The translations under genes and the position numbers were made by a program. From Armigeres subalbatus (lineage: Eukaryota; Arthropoda; Insecta; Diptera; Culicidae), in assembly GCF_024139115.2 (NCBI RefSeq), contig NC_085141.1:216479783-216543782 (forward strand): DNA of 64,000 nucleotides. Reading direction: 5' to 3'. The notes under the pieces are model-generated. The model saw only the letters and a program-made list of their open reading frames with translations. It was not told where the DNA came from and ran no database searches. Shown here one piece after another: positions 55,509 to 64,000 of this stretch (position 1 is its first letter; each line of letters opens with the position of its first letter).

Positions 55509-56565
55509 ATGCCAGATCTCGTAATAGCGAGGAGAACATACTGAGATTACGTAGATGTTTGAAAGGAAAAGCGCTGGAGGCAGTGCGATGTGAGCTACTT
55601 CATCCGACAAACGTAGCGGATGTGATGTCCACGCTGAAAATGCTTTACGGACGTCCAGAAGCAATCGTACAATCGATCATAAAGAAGATTAGGAATCTAC
55701 CCTCGCCGAACATGGAGAAACTTGAAACGGTGGTAAATTTTGCTCTAACTGTGAAGAACATGGTTGCTCCCTGCGTTGCGAGCTAGTAGAGCGGCTTCCG
55801 TCACCATTAAGACTAGATTGGGCGAGATATGCCCGGAATATGCCAAACCCAAACCTCGTCACCTTCAGTTCTTGGCTGTATATTGTAGCAGAAGATGCAA
55901 GTGCGGTTATGGTGGACACGGGTCGCGATCAACGAGACCGTGGTGCTAAAAAGGATGGGTTCCTTAACTTTCATTCCGAGTCAACTGCAAGTAGAGTGCT
56001 TGAATTGTCCAACAAATCGAAATCGTCCGGTGCAAAGGAGCCGAATAAGGATCGGTGTTTAGTTTGTAAAGGAAGTTGTTCTTCCGTAGCAAAGTGCAAG
56101 CGTTTCGAGGATTTTAGCTATGATTCCAAATGAACAACTGTAAAGGAGTGTAAGCTGTGCCGGAAATGCTTGCGAAAGCACAATGGGTCATGCAAGCAAT
56201 CGAAACAGTGCGGAACAAACGGATGTGAGTTTCTCCATCAGCCTCTGTTGCACAATGCGAAGAAACATGAAACTCCAAGGGCTCCGCGACCAAACACAGA
56301 GATCCCTAACAATTCTCAATCAGAGACGGGCGGAACTGATTATAGCTGTAACGTCCATCAAGGTCAATCTGAAATCCTTTTTAGAATCGTTCCGGTCATG
56401 CTGTATGGGCCTAAGAAGACGATACGCACATACGCGTTCGTTGACGATGGATCTGAGCTCACATTCATTGAACAGAGCCTCTCTAATGAGTTAGAGGTGC
56501 AAGGACCATCGAAATCGCTTTGTTTGAAGTGGACGGGCGGAACGCAAAAACTGGAGAACCAGTAA
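55509..56565 (+). pseudogene. BEL/Pao gag and protease remnants
   Basis: Gag: NSEENILRLRRCLKGKALEA, VRCELLHPTNVADVMSTLKM and LYGRPEAIV, open to about 55786. A shift leads to a knuckle segment with CLVCKGSCSSVAKC, a stop at 56131-56133, then CKLCRKCLRKHNG and CGTNGCEFLHQPLL. Protease: YAFVDDGSELTFIEQSL with the aspartic DDGS-type motif near 56438-56490, then a stop at 56563-56565. The lesions mean no full-length Gag or Gag-protease product can be made from this copy. Confidence 0.75.
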
Positions 56566-56781
56566 CAACGAGTCAACCTGCAGATATCCGGCGTGCATAG
56601 CTCGAAGAAATACGAGTTGTCTGGTGTCTACACGATGCCTCCATTGCTAATTCGTCCACAAACTCTGTTGCTCGCGGAACTCCAAAAGAAATACCCGTAC
56701 TTGACAGGGCTACTTCTCGAGTCATACCACGACGTCAGTCCCCGAATCCTTATTGGTCTGGACAACGCTAGACTTGGTCTA

Positions 56782-57437
56782 GGGCAGTTCAAATTTCAAA
56801 AATGTTCGAAAATTCCAACTCCCATATGTCTATTAGCATCATTTTGATAATATAGGACTCCTGGCAAAATTTCAGGCAATTCGGTGGCCATTTAGGGGTG
56901 GCGCGAAGTCAATTTATGTTATATGGAAATTTGTATGGGAAAAACTTAAAATTTATTCAAGTCTTCCTACAATTGTCAAATTGTGATGAATTCAAAGAAA
57001 CATCCCCAACCTCCCTTTTTGGAATCTATATAAAAGGGACCCCCGGATAACACATTAGTTATGAGTGGATTGAACGGTTCTATTAACAGTGTGAATATGA
57101 GATAAATGGCTAAAATGGTGTAATCAGCCTCAACGTAGCAGTGAAAATATAAATCAAAATTAATGAGTTATCCACTGGTTGAGCTCAAATAGACTCCAAA
57201 AATGGAGGTTGGGGATGTTTATTTGAATTCATCACGATTTAAGAGTTGTAGGGGGATTTGAATAAATTTTAAGTTTTTTCCATACAAATTTCCATATAAA
57301 CATAAATTGACTTCGCGCCACCCCTAAATGGCCACCGAATTGCCTGAAATTTTGCCAGGACTCCTATATTATCAAAATGATGCTAATAGACATATGGGAG
57401 TTGCAATTTTCGAACATTTTTGAAATTTGAACTGCCC
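56782..57437. mobile_element. 656-bp foldback MITE inside BEL, TA-flanked
   Basis: The ends gggcagttcaaatttcaaaa and ttttgaaatttgaactgccc are inverted, and arm homology runs ~190 bp. TA lies at 56780-56781 and 57438-57439. The insert plus duplicate is 658 bp, which accounts for the frame change between the pol leader (ending near 56780) and the pol frame resuming at 57440. Tc1/mariner-type MITE form; non-coding. Confidence 0.85.
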
Positions 57438-57553
57438 TAGGTCATACTATCAAGAGCCGTGAAGGAAAGGACCATGAACCTATCGCCGTTAAGACACGCC
57501 TAGGCTGGATCGTCTTTGGAAATAGCACCAGCCAGGAGAATGCTGAACGGCAT

Positions 57554-60500
57554 GTGAACTACCACAGCACGCAAGTATGCGAATGTAACCGAGATTCAGA
57601 CGAAGACCTTCATAAAGGTGTTGAGGCTTACTTCTCGCTCGATAGCCTCGGTGTCATAAAATCGGACAAGGTGTTGGTTTCGCAGCAGGATCAACGAGCA
57701 CAAATGCTCTTAGAAACACTTACTCGATGCATAGATGACCGATACGAATCAGGCCTTCTTTGGAAGTACGAGGATGTCCGACTCCCGGATAGCAAAGCAA
57801 TGGCACTGAGGCGGTGGAAGTATTTAAAAAATCGCTTGAACAAAGACCCCGTGTTATCCGAAGCATTAAATGCGAAAATCACCGATCACATTAGCAAGGG
57901 CTACATAAGGAAGTTAACAGTGGAAGAGCAACAAAATCCACGTTCCCGCGTGTGGTATCTTCCTATTTTTCCGGTGGTCAACCCAAACAAACCGGGCAAG
58001 ATGAGACTCGTGTGGGATGCCGCAGCCACTGCCCACGGAGTGTCACTCAATACCTTTTTGCTGAAAGGACCTGATCAGCTGGTATCTATTCTATCCGTGC
58101 TGCTACAGTTCCGAGAGTTTCGCGTAGCAGTGTGTGGGGATCTCCGCGAGATGCTCCATCAGGTAATGATACATGAAACCGACCAACACTGCCAGCGCTT
58201 CTTCTGGATGGACGACAACCAAGCGACGGAGCCGAGTATCTACGTAGTTCAAGTGATGACCTTTGGTGCTTCCTGCTCGCTTAGCATAGCACAATACGTG
58301 AAGAATTCTAACGCTAAACGGTTCGAGCAAGATTACCCGGAAGCTGTGAACGCTATCGTCAAACGGCACTACGTGGACGATATGCTCGTGAGCGTAGAAT
58401 CCGAAGAGGAAGCAATCCAGCTTGTAAAGGACGTGAAACAGATCCACGCATCGGTCGGTTTCGAAATGCGGAACTGGATATCGAACTCTCGTAACGTCCT
58501 GGAAGCGGTTAATGAGGATACGACGAAGGAGAAAAATCTCGACATCGGCGAGGAAAGTATCTCTGAAAAGGTGCTAGGCATGTGGTGGGATACGATGAAA
58601 GACTGTTTCACCTACAAGGTCTCCACACGATATGACGAAGAACTCATCTCAGGGAATCGTCGTCCAACGAAAAGAGAAGTTCTATGTACGCTAATGATGG
58701 TGTACGACCCATTAGGACTCATCGCACACGTTATGATGTTTTTGAAAGTGCTACTTCAGGAGGTCTGGCGAACATCAGTAGGCTGGGATGACCCGATTGA
58801 AGATCCGCAGTATGAGAAATGGTTGGCATGGCTTGCGATCTTCCCGCAGATAGCAACAATTGAAATCCCACGCTGCTATCGAACTCTAACACCCAGTGAA
58901 ATAGCTACCGTAGTACAAATGCATACTTTCGTCGATGCAAGCGAAAATGGATTTGCTGCAGCAGTGTATCATCGGTTCGAGAACGCTGATACTGTTGAAT
59001 GCGCATTGGTTAGCGCGAAAACAAGAGTTGCGCCGCTTAATTTCTTGTCGATTCCTCGGTCCGAGCTTCAAGCTGCAGTAATCGGCGTGCGATTAGCTGA
59101 TACAATATCAAAATCACTTTCAATCCACGTCAGTCAGCGGATGTTTTGGACGGATTCCAAAGATGTACTCTGTTGGCTCCACTCCGATCACAGACGATAC
59201 AACCAATTTGTCGCATTCCGTGTCAGCGAAATCCTTGAGACGACGGATGTTTTTGAGTGGCGATGGGTACCGACGAAACATAATGTCGCTGACGAAGGAA
59301 CGAAGTGGAAACGAGCCCTGAACTTAGCCAGTGACAGCCGCTGGTTTCGTGGGCCAAAGTTCCTAGTCCTCGACGAAGAAAACTGGTCCGTGAATCCGTT
59401 TCCTGGAGGAATTACCGAGAAAGAGCTTCGACCACATCTACTCCTCCACACAAAACCTATTGATCCGGTAATTGATCCACACGACTTCTCAGAATGGACC
59501 GACCTGCTACGTGTGACTGCGTACGCTCTGCGATACATGAACAATCTGAAGCGCAACTGTCATGGAAAACCGCGAGTGTCTGGACCACTAACAAGAAAGG
59601 ATTACGTCGACGCAGAAAACCATCTGTTCCGCCGTGCTCAGTCCACCGCTTTCTCAGACGAGATAGCTATCCTCTTGAAGAACCGTTCGTTGACGAACCC
59701 AGTTAAAACGATTTCCAAATCTAGCTTGCTATATCAATGGTGTGCCTTTCTGGACGAAAACGTCGTGCTTCGTGTAAACGGTCGAACCAAAGCATGTGTA
59801 TTCATCGATCGCAACGCAGCCGAACCAATAATTCTACCCCGTGATCATCCTGTAACGCGCCTCATCATTTCTGATGTTCACGAGCGGTTCAATCACCAGA
59901 ATCACGAAACAGTTGTGAACGAGATACTACATCGCCACCGTATTCCTCGTTTGAAAGCAGCGTTCAACAAGATCCGGAAAGACTGTCAAAAATGCAAAAT
60001 AATGTATGCCAAACCACAGCCTCCCGCAAGGGGTGACCTTCCTCCAGCCCGCCTAATCGCCTTTACTCGCCCTTTCACCCACATGGGAGTGGACTACTTC
60101 GGTCCGATGTTGGTGTCGGTTGGAAGACGCACTGAGAAACGGTGGGGGGTTCTCGCCACATGCTTAACCACTCGCGCCATCCACTTGCAGATCGCTCACA
60201 CACTGACCACAGATTCCTGCATAATGGCCATCCGAAACATCATGGCCAGAAGGGGTGTTCCTGCAATGATCTACAGCGACCGTGGAACCAATTTCCGAGC
60301 TGCGAGCAAGGAGTTGCAAAGCGTAACAAAACTGAACCACGATGCCCTTATGAAAGAATTTACATCGAGCCGCACTGAGTGGTCCTTCAACCCGCCTGTC
60401 ACGCCCCACATGGGTGGAGCGTGGGAGCGTTTGATCCGGAGTGTCAAACAGAACCTGGAACGATTACAGCCAAGCAGGCTTCCGACCCATGAAACACTGG

Positions 60501-61078
60501 AGAATACGTTGATAGAGATCGAGAACATTATCAACTCTCGTACTCTAACTAACATTCCCGTTGATGGCGACGATTCCCTGGTGTTGACTCCCAATCATTT
60601 TCTGGTGGGGTCAGCCAACGGCCTGAGATCGTGCGTCCCTCTGGACGACAGTGGGTCATTGCTTAAGAACAGTTGGAAGCAGTCGCAGATGATGGCGGAC
60701 GCCTTCTGGAAGCTATGGGTTCGGGACTATTTACCTACGATTACTCGTAGAACTAAATGGTTCGACGCGGTGAAGCCGATAACAGTTGGAGATTTGGTCA
60801 TCATCGTGGATTCGAAGCTACCCCGAAATAGTTGGCCGAAAGGCCGAGTGATAGCCACATGTCCAGCTAGGGATGGTCAAGTAAGATGGGCAACCGTGCA
60901 GACCGCATCTGGAGGTGTTTACGAGCGACCAGCAGTGTCCTTAGCTGTACTCGACGTAGGCGTTGAGACGAATACGCTTCAACTGAAGCCTTCGCGCATT
61001 CCGGGGGAGAGTGTTGGTTGCGCTCCGTCGATAAGTTCAGCATCTGTTCCGACTGTCAATCTATCAACTGACGGTTGA
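57554..61078 (+). CDS. BEL/Pao pol: RT, RNase H, integrase (open frame)
   Basis: An uninterrupted 1174-codon frame; the frame is also open leftwards from the MITE edge at 57440, so the initial Met is only the first available. Domains: RT about residues 90-330 with KMRLVWDAAA, VAVCGDLREML, FGASCSLSIAQY and YVDDMLVSV (catalytic Asp pair). RNase H about 460-600 has FVDASENG, a later Glu, FWTDSKDV and VPTKHNVAD. The integrase zinc region (HERFNHQNHE ... CQKC) is near 775-815. The integrase core has MGVDYFGPM, IYSDRGTNF and GGAWERLIRSV (D, D, E). A C-terminal domain follows. All catalytic residues are present, so this is the youngest-looking coding sequence in the window. The usual RT motif is GDIEKMFHQ; here it is GDLREMLHQ. 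Confidence 0.88.
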   Translation: MNYHSTQVCECNRDSDEDLHKGVEAYFSLDSLGVIKSDKVLVSQQDQRAQMLLETLTRCIDDRYESGLLWKYEDVRLPDSKAMALRRWKYLKNRLNKDPVLSEALNAKITDHISKGYIRKLTVEEQQNPRSRVWYLPIFPVVNPNKPGKMRLVWDAAATAHGVSLNTFLLKGPDQLVSILSVLLQFREFRVAVCGDLREMLHQVMIHETDQHCQRFFWMDDNQATEPSIYVVQVMTFGASCSLSIAQYVKNSNAKRFEQDYPEAVNAIVKRHYVDDMLVSVESEEEAIQLVKDVKQIHASVGFEMRNWISNSRNVLEAVNEDTTKEKNLDIGEESISEKVLGMWWDTMKDCFTYKVSTRYDEELISGNRRPTKREVLCTLMMVYDPLGLIAHVMMFLKVLLQEVWRTSVGWDDPIEDPQYEKWLAWLAIFPQIATIEIPRCYRTLTPSEIATVVQMHTFVDASENGFAAAVYHRFENADTVECALVSAKTRVAPLNFLSIPRSELQAAVIGVRLADTISKSLSIHVSQRMFWTDSKDVLCWLHSDHRRYNQFVAFRVSEILETTDVFEWRWVPTKHNVADEGTKWKRALNLASDSRWFRGPKFLVLDEENWSVNPFPGGITEKELRPHLLLHTKPIDPVIDPHDFSEWTDLLRVTAYALRYMNNLKRNCHGKPRVSGPLTRKDYVDAENHLFRRAQSTAFSDEIAILLKNRSLTNPVKTISKSSLLYQWCAFLDENVVLRVNGRTKACVFIDRNAAEPIILPRDHPVTRLIISDVHERFNHQNHETVVNEILHRHRIPRLKAAFNKIRKDCQKCKIMYAKPQPPARGDLPPARLIAFTRPFTHMGVDYFGPMLVSVGRRTEKRWGVLATCLTTRAIHLQIAHTLTTDSCIMAIRNIMARRGVPAMIYSDRGTNFRAASKELQSVTKLNHDALMKEFTSSRTEWSFNPPVTPHMGGAWERLIRSVKQNLERLQPSRLPTHETLENTLIEIENIINSRTLTNIPVDGDDSLVLTPNHFLVGSANGLRSCVPLDDSGSLLKNSWKQSQMMADAFWKLWVRDYLPTITRRTKWFDAVKPITVGDLVIIVDSKLPRNSWPKGRVIATCPARDGQVRWATVQTASGGVYERPAVSLAVLDVGVETNTLQLKPSRIPGESVGCAPSISSASVPTVNLSTDG

Positions 61079-61173
61079 ACTCAACCACACCCGCCGACAT
61101 GCAAGGGATCGTCGCGCGATAGATATCACAAAGAGTAATAAAGACAAAACAAACCACAAGGTCTGAAGTAAAT

Positions 61174-61740
61174 TGTTGGCAAGTGTTAAATTACTAAATT
61201 TGCTTAAACTACTCTCTTAAAACTACTTTCTATATCTAGTATTGCTTATACGCTAATTATATATACTTAAGTACTACATATAACTACATATATGTAAAAG
61301 GTGAGAATTAAGTGTAAAGTGCAATCATATTCTTATCCTATGTATTTTCTTAACCTAGAAAGTGAACTACTAGCAGTACTAAGTGAATACTTAACAAGTT
61401 ATATTTGCTTTCTACTAGCCGCAGCTCTGAAAAGGTGAGCAAAACTTAGTACAATCTAAAACATAATCCTAAAGCCTAATATAAATATGTACATGAATAG
61501 GTTCCTACGGGTTCATACTTGCAAGCATATTTACTGTGATGCTGTACCGTCAATAGGTGAAATTTTGTACTCTGAAAACAGCAGAATCACTAAAAGTAAG
61601 ATGAATTTACATAACTATTGAAATTTAGCCTAACTACTTATAAATACTTTCTCGTTAGGAATTTTATAACTTTCGCCAAGAAATAAACTTATTTGGAAGG
61701 AAGTTCATAGAATTTTGATTCGCAGTCGTTGGGAGCAACA
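61174..61740 (+). repeat. Probable 3' LTR of the BEL/Pao element
   Basis: It begins tgttggcaagtgttaaatta and ends gggagcaaca, giving the TG...CA form with a 5-bp inverted tgttg/caaca. It contains AATAAA at about 61682-61687. The boundary is inferred from these ends, because no second LTR is in the window to compare. Confidence 0.6.
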
Positions 61741-61975
61741 ACGACGAAACGAAAAGTTTCAATGCAAAAAGCAATATCAATATGTGTTACAAATAACAAT
61801 ACTTGAAATAATTTCTCTGTCAAAAATGGATGAAAGAAAATTTCACGATCGTCATAACTTGATTATAACATAATGTATTATGTTTATTTTACAGAAAAAC
61901 AAAATTGCCAACAATTTTGGTAGATAGGAATTGGAAAAAACGAAGTTACCACCTTCAGTATATCTTGATTTAATC

Positions 61976-62034
61976 GAGAAAGGCATCGTCACCGCAAAGT
62001 GAATTAATTTGGGTTTTTATTCTTTTCTTTATTT
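61976..62034 (+). repeat. GAGAAAGGCATC module, third copy
   Basis: Reads cgagaaaggcatcgtcaccg, then gtgaattaatttgggttttt. It matches the ends at about 6110-6155 and 35550. It lies next to the SINE on its right. Confidence 0.45.
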
Positions 62035-62447
62035 GGTATAGGCACTCTGTGTAATTTAACCGCTACTGTGCCGAGATCTACTGTGGTGTTCTGCTGTACA
62101 GAATCCACACATAATCTATTTTTAGATTTCCATTACTCATTAATTGTTGTCGTTGCCAGTCCATCTCATCGTGAGTCCATTGTGTCCGTTTATCCATGCC
62201 GTGCCATCCAATGATCGTTGCATTGTTCGGTTGCCATTTATCCGGGTAACGTTGGAGGAATGCCTCCGAGAAGAACAAGTTGTCAGTCGTCATCAGGCAG
62301 CCGTGATGGTAAGGCGCGTACGCCAAACGCCACAGTATGGGCTGCGGATCCGGCGACTGACGGGGTTTGGTGGAGGGGCTGGGAATCGAACCCATGACCA
62401 TCCGCTTGTAAGGCGAACGTGTAGCCAACTACGCTACGCCCCCTCCT
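62035..62447 (-). mobile_element. tRNA-derived SINE-3 (Val-like head)
   Basis: On the minus strand the head reads ggagggggcgtagcgtagtt, an anticodon-like loop cttacaa (UAC, Val-like), and gggttcgattcccagccc as B box. The acceptor ends ggagggg/cccctcc pair, but the D-anticodon spacing is wrong for a working tRNA. A ~330-bp body follows, ending gtagcggttaaattacacag and an aaataaagaaaag tail. The 116-codon frame across it is incidental. It is a SINE rather than a tRNA gene. Confidence 0.75.
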
Positions 62448-62679
62448 GATAAAATATGAGATTTTGTTCGAAAGAAATGTAACAAAATAGCAAACCAACG
62501 TTGTCCCATATTGAATGTACCCCCATACCAACATCATTAGGAATTTACATAAGCTGAATGTTCAAAATTTAATTATTTTTCCATTGATCTAAATTGTTCA
62601 ACAGAGAAATTACAAACGAAGAATAACTTATCAAAATTTCAACAAAATCGTAGTATGATGTTTTGCCTTTTGAATTCCT

Positions 62680-63080
62680 CCACTATTTCGCAATTCTAAA
62701 ACTTCTCTGGTTTTTTCCGTAATTTATATTCCGATAGATGTTCCCGGAGTTCTTTTAGCAATCCCTGAGTTCAGGAAACTTTTCAAGAAAATTTTCGATA
62801 GTGTCCGTAAATTTCTTTTCGGAAACGTTTCCGGGAGTTTCCATAAAACCTTCTCTAATAATTTCCAATAGAAGTTCTTCCAGGAGAATTTAACATTTTT
62901 TTTTATTTTTGTTTTCGTGATTATTTATTTCGAGTATAAGTTTATCACGGTAGCTTACAGCAAATGCTTCGAGCATTCCTCCGATAGAATTTTGTGGGAG
63001 AATTTCGAGAGGAAATCTATTCAACGAATTTCTGAAGAAATTCCAGAATTAATCTCCTTGCAATTCAATAGTAGATTCTT
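62680..63080. repeat. Degenerate GAATTTC-like satellite, separate block
   Basis: Words such as ttccgtaattt, gaaacgtttccgggagtttc, aatttccaat and ggagaattt recur with the same texture as the 7.4-15.6 kb block, 47 kb away. A poly-T interruption lies near 62898. No gene. Confidence 0.5.
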
Positions 63081-63319
63081 TAAACAAAAAATGTCTTGTG
63101 TATCAGACTAAACGCTTGAAGAAAATCCAGTGATTTTGAAATGTCATATGCTTATACGTCGAACAAGAAAGAAAATTTACTTTAAGCAGCACACGGTGTG
63201 AGCCCAACATATATTTTTGAAATCGCTTATTTACGAGTACGTGTCGTTGAACGTCTTATAGGGATGTGTGAGCAAGACACCATAAAACCATAACAGACTG
63301 ATATGAGATAATGTCACTA

Positions 63320-63470
63320 TGAATCACCGATAAAAAAAATCCGTAGATTTCCGCAGAAATTTTCAAATTTCCGTAGATTTTTTCTACGGATCCGTAAGTC
63401 CGTAGAAAGCATTCAATTCCGTAGATCTACGGAAATTTTCGTATAGATCTAGCATCGCTGCCCCTGAGTC
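63320..63470. repeat. CCGTAGATTTCCG-rich short repeat, possible hAT end
   Basis: The word ccgtaga and its complement recur about eight times in 130 bases. The right edge reads catcgctgcccctg, whose complement cagggg..gcgatg resembles a hAT terminus. I could not find a matching left end or an 8-bp duplication. Confidence 0.4.
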
Positions 63471-63607
63471 TAACAAGAAGTACTACTAAACTGTCACCAG
63501 ATTGAGATTACATTAATACAGTCGCTGTTGCTGCAGAACCTAAGAGCCAAATACTTATGTGGACGAAGAATCAGAAGGAATAAATTTTGGCTGTTACACC
63601 CTTTTGA

Positions 63608-63820
63608 AATGTTGATCTAGTGTTCCCATTTCCATCTCACTAAACATATATTCGTCTCATGGTGGAAAAATCAAAAACAGCAAAAATACCGTCGCTTTTT
63701 TTGCTAACATGCGTCTCAATCTAAAAAATAAGAAACAAATCAAATTCGTTTTAATTGCTTTGTTTCTGACGGGATGAACATAGAATCTATGACACGAAGT
63801 CCGGGTGCAGTAACCCGAAT
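63608..63820. mobile_element. MITE related to 19681-19896, diverged third copy
   Basis: The words gtgttcccatttccatctca, catatattcgtctcat, ttgctaacatgcgtctca and attgctttgtttctgacggg follow the order of the 19681 copy. The right terminus is not recognisable. Confidence 0.5.
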
Positions 63821-64000
63821 TGCAATTTTGAAAAGCATACGAGTTGTTTGCCTCAGTGAACATCTTGATTTTGGTCTTCTCGCAAAAAATGATTCAATTT
63901 CCGCATAAACTTCTGAGTTCATTTGAACCTTAGCTTAAGGCAACGATGTATTAAGACAATTAATGAACGTGAGATAATGATAAAATTTGAATTTATGGCA

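Larger units (their letters stand above)
55509..61740 (+). mobile_element. BEL/Pao LTR retrotransposon lacking its 5' part
   Basis: Gag remnants (55509-56570), a protease region (about 56400-56565), pol (to 61078) and a 3' LTR (61174-61740) are in BEL/Pao order. The 5' LTR and gag start are missing where the minus-strand LINE abuts. A 656-bp MITE interrupts the gag-pol frame. Such elements copy via cytoplasmic particles and integrate by a DDE integrase. Lesions seen here: a frameshift in gag near 55786, stops at 56131-56133 and 56563-56565, and the MITE. Confidence 0.85.

Noticed and set aside
62078..62428. 116-codon minus-strand frame
   Set aside because: It lies entirely within the SINE-3 body and tRNA-like head; no domain.
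62372..62447. Possible tRNA-Val(UAC) gene
   Set aside because: The spacing between D and anticodon arms is too long, the T-stem has a mismatch, and a SINE body follows.
63320..63470. Complete hAT element
   Set aside because: Only one plausible end is visible and no matching 8-bp duplication was found.

Overview
The window looks like mosquito nuclear DNA of the Aedes type (Aedes aegypti or Aedes albopictus; I cannot separate them). Several copies of the tRNA-derived SINE Feilai, LOA/I-, R1- and RTE-like LINEs, a BEL/Pao LTR element, hAT and TA-target MITEs, and spliceosomal introns all support this. There is no bacterial-style gene organisation, no rRNA, no canonical tRNA gene and no CRISPR array.

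The only non-repeat coding candidate is at the left edge (1-3.85 kb). It consists of the last exon of one unrecognised gene and, overlapping its stop by ATGA, a second gene. The second gene has two C2H2 fingers, a 292-bp intron and a transposase-like body. A 436-bp LINE 3' end with a 16-bp target duplication splits the codon for the second zinc-binding Cys of finger 2, so the gene is broken now but was open until recently. Elsewhere essentially every long reading frame belongs to a mobile element.

Layout: 3.9-7.4 kb is AT-rich spacer with a hairpin MITE, a Feilai fragment and a LINE 5' region that itself carries an insert. 7.4-15.6 kb is one degenerate GAATTTC-rich satellite block cut by a nested inverted-repeat element, a Feilai, a retroposon with duplicated 5' monomers, and a tandem array of ~0.9-kb units holding a hAT MITE. 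15.9-18.5 kb looks low-copy. 18.5-22.9 kb is a stack of MITEs, a SINE and a LINE fragment. 23.5-29.4 kb is a nearly full-length but frameshifted LOA/I-group LINE on the minus strand. 29.7-32.2 kb is an internally deleted RTE-like LINE. 33-44 kb mixes SINEs, palindromes, a hAT inside a hAT and an unidentified 1.3-kb retroposon. 44-47.8 kb has an R1-like LINE deletion derivative fused to a second RTE-like LINE holding a hAT MITE. 48.3-51.1 kb looks low-copy. 51.1-55.5 kb holds foldback elements, two copies of one SINE, and a minus-strand LINE cut by two transposons. 55.5-61.7 kb is a BEL/Pao element with an open pol and a 3' LTR but no visible 5' LTR. The right end holds a tRNA-like SINE and more degenerate satellite.

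The main value of the window is its insertion stratigraphy. Many insertions show exact target duplications, and in several cases paralogous empty sites within the window allow relative dating. Family names are from recall of motifs; no database search was possible.
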